In this document: piece by piece, positions 59,634 to 64,000 of the stretch | Layout: every line of letters begins with the position of its first letter | How positions within the stretch are numbered: the first letter of the stretch is position 1 | NCBI RefSeq assembly: GCF_047663525.1 | Contig: NC_092591.1 | Span: 48,647,501 to 48,711,500, forward strand | Direction of reading: 5' to 3' | From: Anas platyrhynchos | Lineage: Eukaryota; Chordata; Aves; Anseriformes; Anatidae | DNA: 64,000 bases | Position numbers and translations under genes: made by a program | The notes under the pieces: model-generated | What the model saw: the letters and a program-made list of their open reading frames with translations, nothing else | Told to the model about the DNA's origin: nothing | The model's database searches: none

Positions 59634-62533
59634 CTATATCATTCCATTTAACTTAGTCCACTCGTAGATGTCCTGTTCACATACTATGTCCGAGTTGATG
59701 AGGAGGTATCTGTCCCCAACACAGAAGTGTTTCTGGCAGGCAGCACATTTGAAGCATTCCAGGTGATACACTTTGTCCTTCACCCGCATGGTCATCTCAT
59801 AAGCCCGGATTCGTTTGTCACAGGAGGCACAGAGGCCATCTTGGCCAAAAAGCCTAAAACAACAACAGCAGAGAAGTAAGCAGAGTTACATTGCTGGAGA
59901 GACAGGGAAGAACACAAATCAAAACAGAAACACACCAAAACATCAGTGCCTTGCCCCATTAGTCATACTATTGTCAAAAATACATAGAGGTCACATGGAA
60001 AGCTGCTGAACAAAACTCTAAACTTTGCCATACCAAAAATTGAAGTAGAAAGTCCAAGGTCCTCACCTATTTTCAATGTAATTGATTTCTGTGATCAGTG
60101 ACATTATCCTGAAATGCTGAGCAGCTTCAGGGGGAGTAAAGGACTGCTGGATCATAGCATGAAGTTGTGTGATGCAGATACTTGCACATATATGATCAAT
60201 ATAAATTAGCTACAGCTGCTAAATTTTGCCTATCTTCAGCTGTTGCATTTGAAGTTTATCGGAAGGAAGCTTGACACAAGCTATGATTTAGCATAATCTC
60301 TTTTTGTCTCTTTTTGTTGCCTCCACATTTGCAGTTCTTTCAAACTCAAACTCAAACGTGTATCCATGAAATCACTCCTGCTGGGTTTCAGATGGACACA
60401 TGGTAAGACCTTCCAGGTACTATGCTAGCCCAAACAATTTTACAATCTGGACTGATCTTTTATCCACATTTAGACCCCCTGCTGAGATTATTATGGTATT
60501 GTTTATTAAAAAGAAGACTCTAATGAATGCACCACATATGTATCCCCATCACAGCATGCACCACCACTCTCTGCTGGAGCAGCACAACATACTCAGCCAT
60601 GTGTGATGACAAAACGAATGCCAGCACTTCACACAGACTGCTGGTTACAGAGTTTGCAAGTCAAATCATTAATAAATAAGCAGGAAGATATATATATATA
60701 TATTACCTATAGAAGATATATATATATTCTTAGAAGGGGAATTTATATATATATAAATTCTTAGAAGACTTTCTATTACTTGTTTAAGGTTTACAACTAT
60801 TGAATTTGCCTTCTACATTTTGATACTAATTCCAGAAATACTTTTCCCACCCCCTACACTTCACTTTCATATACTTTGCCTGCTTCATATAACCTGAACT
60901 GGAAATGGAATACCCACTAAAGAGAACTCTTTAAGGGGAAAAGATATCATTTCTTTCATCTACCAGGAGATGTCAGTGTCTACTTCTGCCCAACAAAAGT
61001 AATAACAAGGTTATACAAAGGTTGCAAAATTTCTTTTTAAATAAATAAACACATTTGAATTCACTGCAAGAAAACAGATTAATTGCATTGCCATATTTTC
61101 TATTGCTTCTATTTTAAGATGCAAAGTATTTGGAAAGTGTAGCAAACACTGGTAGATTGCTGGAATATGGCATATGCCAAGTTGTTTATAAGAGGTCTCA
61201 TTTGCATAACTTGGTTCTTAATTTCTGCTAAGCAAAATTCCCATCAGCAACCTCCAGGATACAATAATTAGGAGCTCCTCTGAGATTTTATTTTATTTTT
61301 TGTAGACTTTTGTAAGGTAACTGAAAAAATATAAAGTATCTTTATTCTGTCTATCCACAGACTTCCTGCACATTAAGGATCCATTAGAAGAAATGCTGTA
61401 CAACCAGCACAGCAAAGATCAAAATACTTTTCTTGTAATTGAGAATACAGAGATCTTTTATTATCAATTTTCTTGAAATATATTAATCTCAGTTTAATCC
61501 TTCTACTTACAAATTATGGCAAATCAGATAGACAGAGAGATATTAATGAAAACACCCTTAACAAGTGTGTTTGTGGGATCTGATTCAGCCAAATGTCTGA
61601 AGTTCATGTCTGTTCAGGACCAGGCTTAAGAAAGTAAAAAATCCACTGGGTACATATTAGCAGGATCAAACTTTCCTGTACTGGCTGCAGCTTTGCAATA
61701 AGCATACAACACATTGTCTCTTTCTGCTTGAAGTGTTCCAGATAAGTTCACCAGTGATGCAGAAAAAGACATGAATCAATCCATGTATAAAAGGCAGTCG
61801 CTGCAGAAACCATACGAGTACTGCTGGTTGGTGGAGTCAAGCATCTCTTACACAGCCAATATTGCTGCATCAGGAAAATGAATTAAATTCAGTTACCTTG
61901 GATACCGTGTTCTTAAATGAGGGAACTAAATGATCTTTCATCAGTAGCTGGTCTTGGCACCTGTTTTTATATAACTTCCAGCTCCATGGCTATGCTTGGA
62001 GAAGTGCAGAACTACTTAAAGCCATTCTGGGGAACTGGCTCATGGTCAGCTCAAGTGCAGGAAGCCCTTCTTGCTGAAATTCATCAGCAATCCCCAGTTT
62101 CTACTTGAGAGCATCCCATGCTGACACAGCTCAGTCAGTCTTGAGCTACTGGGGGGAACAGCAGCACTTAAACCATGTTAAACTACAGTTAAAATGAACC
62201 AAAATGAATTAATTATGGACCTTTGTTCACTGTTATACCTTAAATTAATAAGCAAAGCTGAAATGGTAGAAAGAAGGGGAGCTAGGGTAGAAGAAGTGGG
62301 CTGGGGAGACTGTATACCTGAGATAGTCCCTTCTGCAGAGCTTCCTGCCCAGTTTGTAATACAACCGTCTCCCCACTTCTCCGAGCCTGCACCCACACAG
62401 GTCGCAGCTGAGGCAGTCTTCGTGCCAGTACTGATCGATGGCCTTCAGGAAATACCGGTCCCCGATGTTCTGCTGGCAGCCACCACATGTCAGCAGTGAG
62501 GGGGGGATCTGGAGCACTTCATCCACCGGCTCC
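59634..62533 (-). CDS. LMO2: LIM domain only 2 (rhombotin-2), last two coding exons (5' end off the window)
   Basis: Exons 62318-62533 and 59634-59853 encode 144 residues from [14 protein letters not shown] to NGMI-stop. The first exon holds LIM1 (CGGC...[12 protein letters not shown]...CRRDY) and the second holds LIM2 (CASC...[10 protein letters not shown]...CEQD), with all zinc-binding Cys/His/Asp ligands present. The sequence is nearly identical to mammalian LMO2 (a lone I-to-L type change, TKLNGMI). About 14 N-terminal residues are missing because their exon lies beyond 64,000. LMO2 has no DNA-binding activity of its own; it bridges TAL1/E-protein, LDB1 and GATA factors in the nucleus of blood and endothelial progenitors. 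Splice phases match (G| at the 62533 acceptor, AG|G between the two exons). Confidence 0.97.
59854..62317. other. LMO2 last intron
   Basis: About 2.5 kb of AT-rich sequence with TA-repeat palindromic structure at 60,688-60,760. No other gene or mobile element seen. Confidence 0.6.
60688..60760. repeat. (TA)n cluster with a perfect 22-base palindrome
   Basis: Three TA tracts in 75 bases, separated by related 'CTTAGAAG'/'CTATAGAAG' spacers. Positions 60739-60760 form a perfect palindrome with GAATTT/AAATTC arms around a TA core. Confidence 0.9.
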
Positions 62534-64000
62534 CTGAGTGAATGAAAGCAGCGTTGGAGAAGGAGAATGTACCCTGCAACCCTCCACGTGAGAAGATGCA
62601 GGAGATAAAACAAAACTGAACAAAATGAAAGATTGGTTAAGTTAGAACGGAGTACATCCTCATTTTTTCTCCCAGCAGAGTAAAGATGTATCCCCTTCTG
62701 GCATGAGAGGGAGAAGGACTTCACTCTTTTGCTTTAAAAAGAAAGGGACAGCTTAAGATATAAGGAGTTAGCAAGAGTATCCAAGCATCTGCTAACTAGT
62801 TTTATACTTGTTTTCAAAGGGTAATGCACAAACACAAAAGTCTCTGTATCACCCATGTGTGTTCATTACTGTAAATACATCTACTATGTTTAGAGGACCA
62901 AAAAAATCAAATAATGAAATTTTCACATGATTTAAGATTGAAGATCTTTTCAAAAAGATGCTTGGATTCACTATTTCATAGAAATGCTGGTTATGTCTGT
63001 GTAGACTGACAAATGCCAACAACCACAAAGTCCTAGAAGTTCTTACCATTTTCTTCCTATTTTCAAGTAATTCTGTTCTGCCCACAATACATAGCAAGGC
63101 TTTCTTTGCCATTAAAATGTGTCTGTTTTCAACAAGATTTTTGTAAACATTTGTAAGTAACCTAATCAACACAAATAACCTCTGGATTTCCCTATAACTT
63201 ATGGAAGAACCCTAGCATTACCATAAAGCACCTGTGCATGTACCCCAGAATACATGAGCCTATCTTGTAGACCTGATCCTTCAAGCTTTGACAGTAGTGC
63301 TGCTGGAAGCAAGGGAATTCTACCTCAGCAAGGGCTACAGGACTAGAAAAGATACCTGGGGGATTTTACATGCAGTCAATTTTCCTTTGGGAATTGCAAA
63401 TTTGAGGACTAAGGGATGATATTTCACTGAACAGCATTAAATAAATACAACAGATGTGGCCATTGCCCAGCTGGTTTATGTTTTGCTGCTGTTTTTAATA
63501 AAGCCAGCATGTTAGCTGATGTTACTGCTGTTTTTTCCTTCAGCTAAGGACATGAATCCCCTGAGATGTGTCTACAACAGCATAGCTCAAATGATGTCAA
63601 ACAATTATTGCAGATTTACACATCCCTGATTGAAAAGAAGCACAAATCTTTAGTGTGGTACTAGCACTGACTATTCATGCAAGATTATTTTTTTTTCATT
63701 TTTAAAATGCTCTGAAGTCTGGGTTGGTTCTGGCAACACCTGGGGGATAAAGCGGTAATGTTCTTCAAAACTCCTTTCTTAAGGAATACACTTATTTGCC
63801 TTTTTGTGTAGATCTGCTAAAAAAAAAAAAAATCACCAAAAATTAAAAGGAAGGTGCATGAGCTCATTTCTGCAAGTCTTGCAGTGACCTGGCACTGCCA
63901 CTGAGGGCCTCATCCAGAACCCAGGGAAGTTAATCAAAAGACTAGGGGATCAGTCCTTTAAGCACTTGCTGAGTTTTAAACCTGTGGCTGGCATCAAGGA
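62534..64000. other. LMO2 upstream intron (right edge)
   Basis: AT-rich with no repeat I recognise. I searched it for the exon coding for the N-terminal LMO2 residues on the minus strand and did not find one. Confidence 0.55.

Noticed and set aside
62245-62724. 159-codon frame extending the LMO2 LIM1 exon upstream and downstream
   Set aside because: The coding exon ends at clear AG and GT borders at 62533 and 62318; the extra residues are intron read-through and do not resemble LMO2.
1-64000. tRNA genes, CRISPR arrays, bacterial operons or phage
   Set aside because: None seen. The spliced genes, CpG islands and CR1 repeats place the whole window in a vertebrate nuclear genome.

Overview
The window is vertebrate nuclear DNA, almost certainly from a bird. 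Genes have short exons with GT/AG introns, three CpG-rich promoter islands stand out of an AT-rich background, and the only interspersed repeats I recognise with confidence are CR1-type LINE fragments ending in the typical 'GATTCTGTGATTCTGTGA'-like tail. Gene content matches the human 11p13 neighbourhood CD59 - FBXO3 - LMO2, with one extra gene on the CD59 side.

All four genes are read from the minus strand, so each begins at its high-coordinate end. (1) 736-10,960: the 5' part of a long coiled-coil protein resembling giantin (GOLGB1). A CpG-island first exon is non-coding, the ATG lies in a small second exon at 7,186-7,240, and seven further coding exons are followed by the window edge. (2) 16,112-21,464: CD59, the GPI-anchored complement inhibitor, with three coding exons (119 residues) and a CpG-island first exon. 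(3) 24,689-45,615: FBXO3, complete in 11 coding exons (455 residues), with F-box, SUKH and ApaG domains. (4) 59,634-62,533: the last two coding exons of LMO2, holding both LIM domains; the exon with the start codon lies beyond 64,000.

The rest is introns and two larger intergenic stretches, 11-14.6 kb and 45.8-58.8 kb. The second lies upstream of FBXO3 and downstream of LMO2 and holds microsatellites, an old CR1 copy, a pair of unexplained repeat modules in an odd inverted/direct arrangement, and two stretches that look protein-like without matching anything I know.

The genes do not form a pathway: a Golgi-type tether, a cell-surface complement regulator, a ubiquitin-ligase adaptor and a haematopoietic transcription cofactor. 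I see no exotic system. The best leads are the giantin-like paralogue, a phase-compatible candidate alternative last exon in CD59, the duplicated ~340-bp block on either side of the CD59 coding exons, and an orphan open frame at 56.4-56.9 kb.
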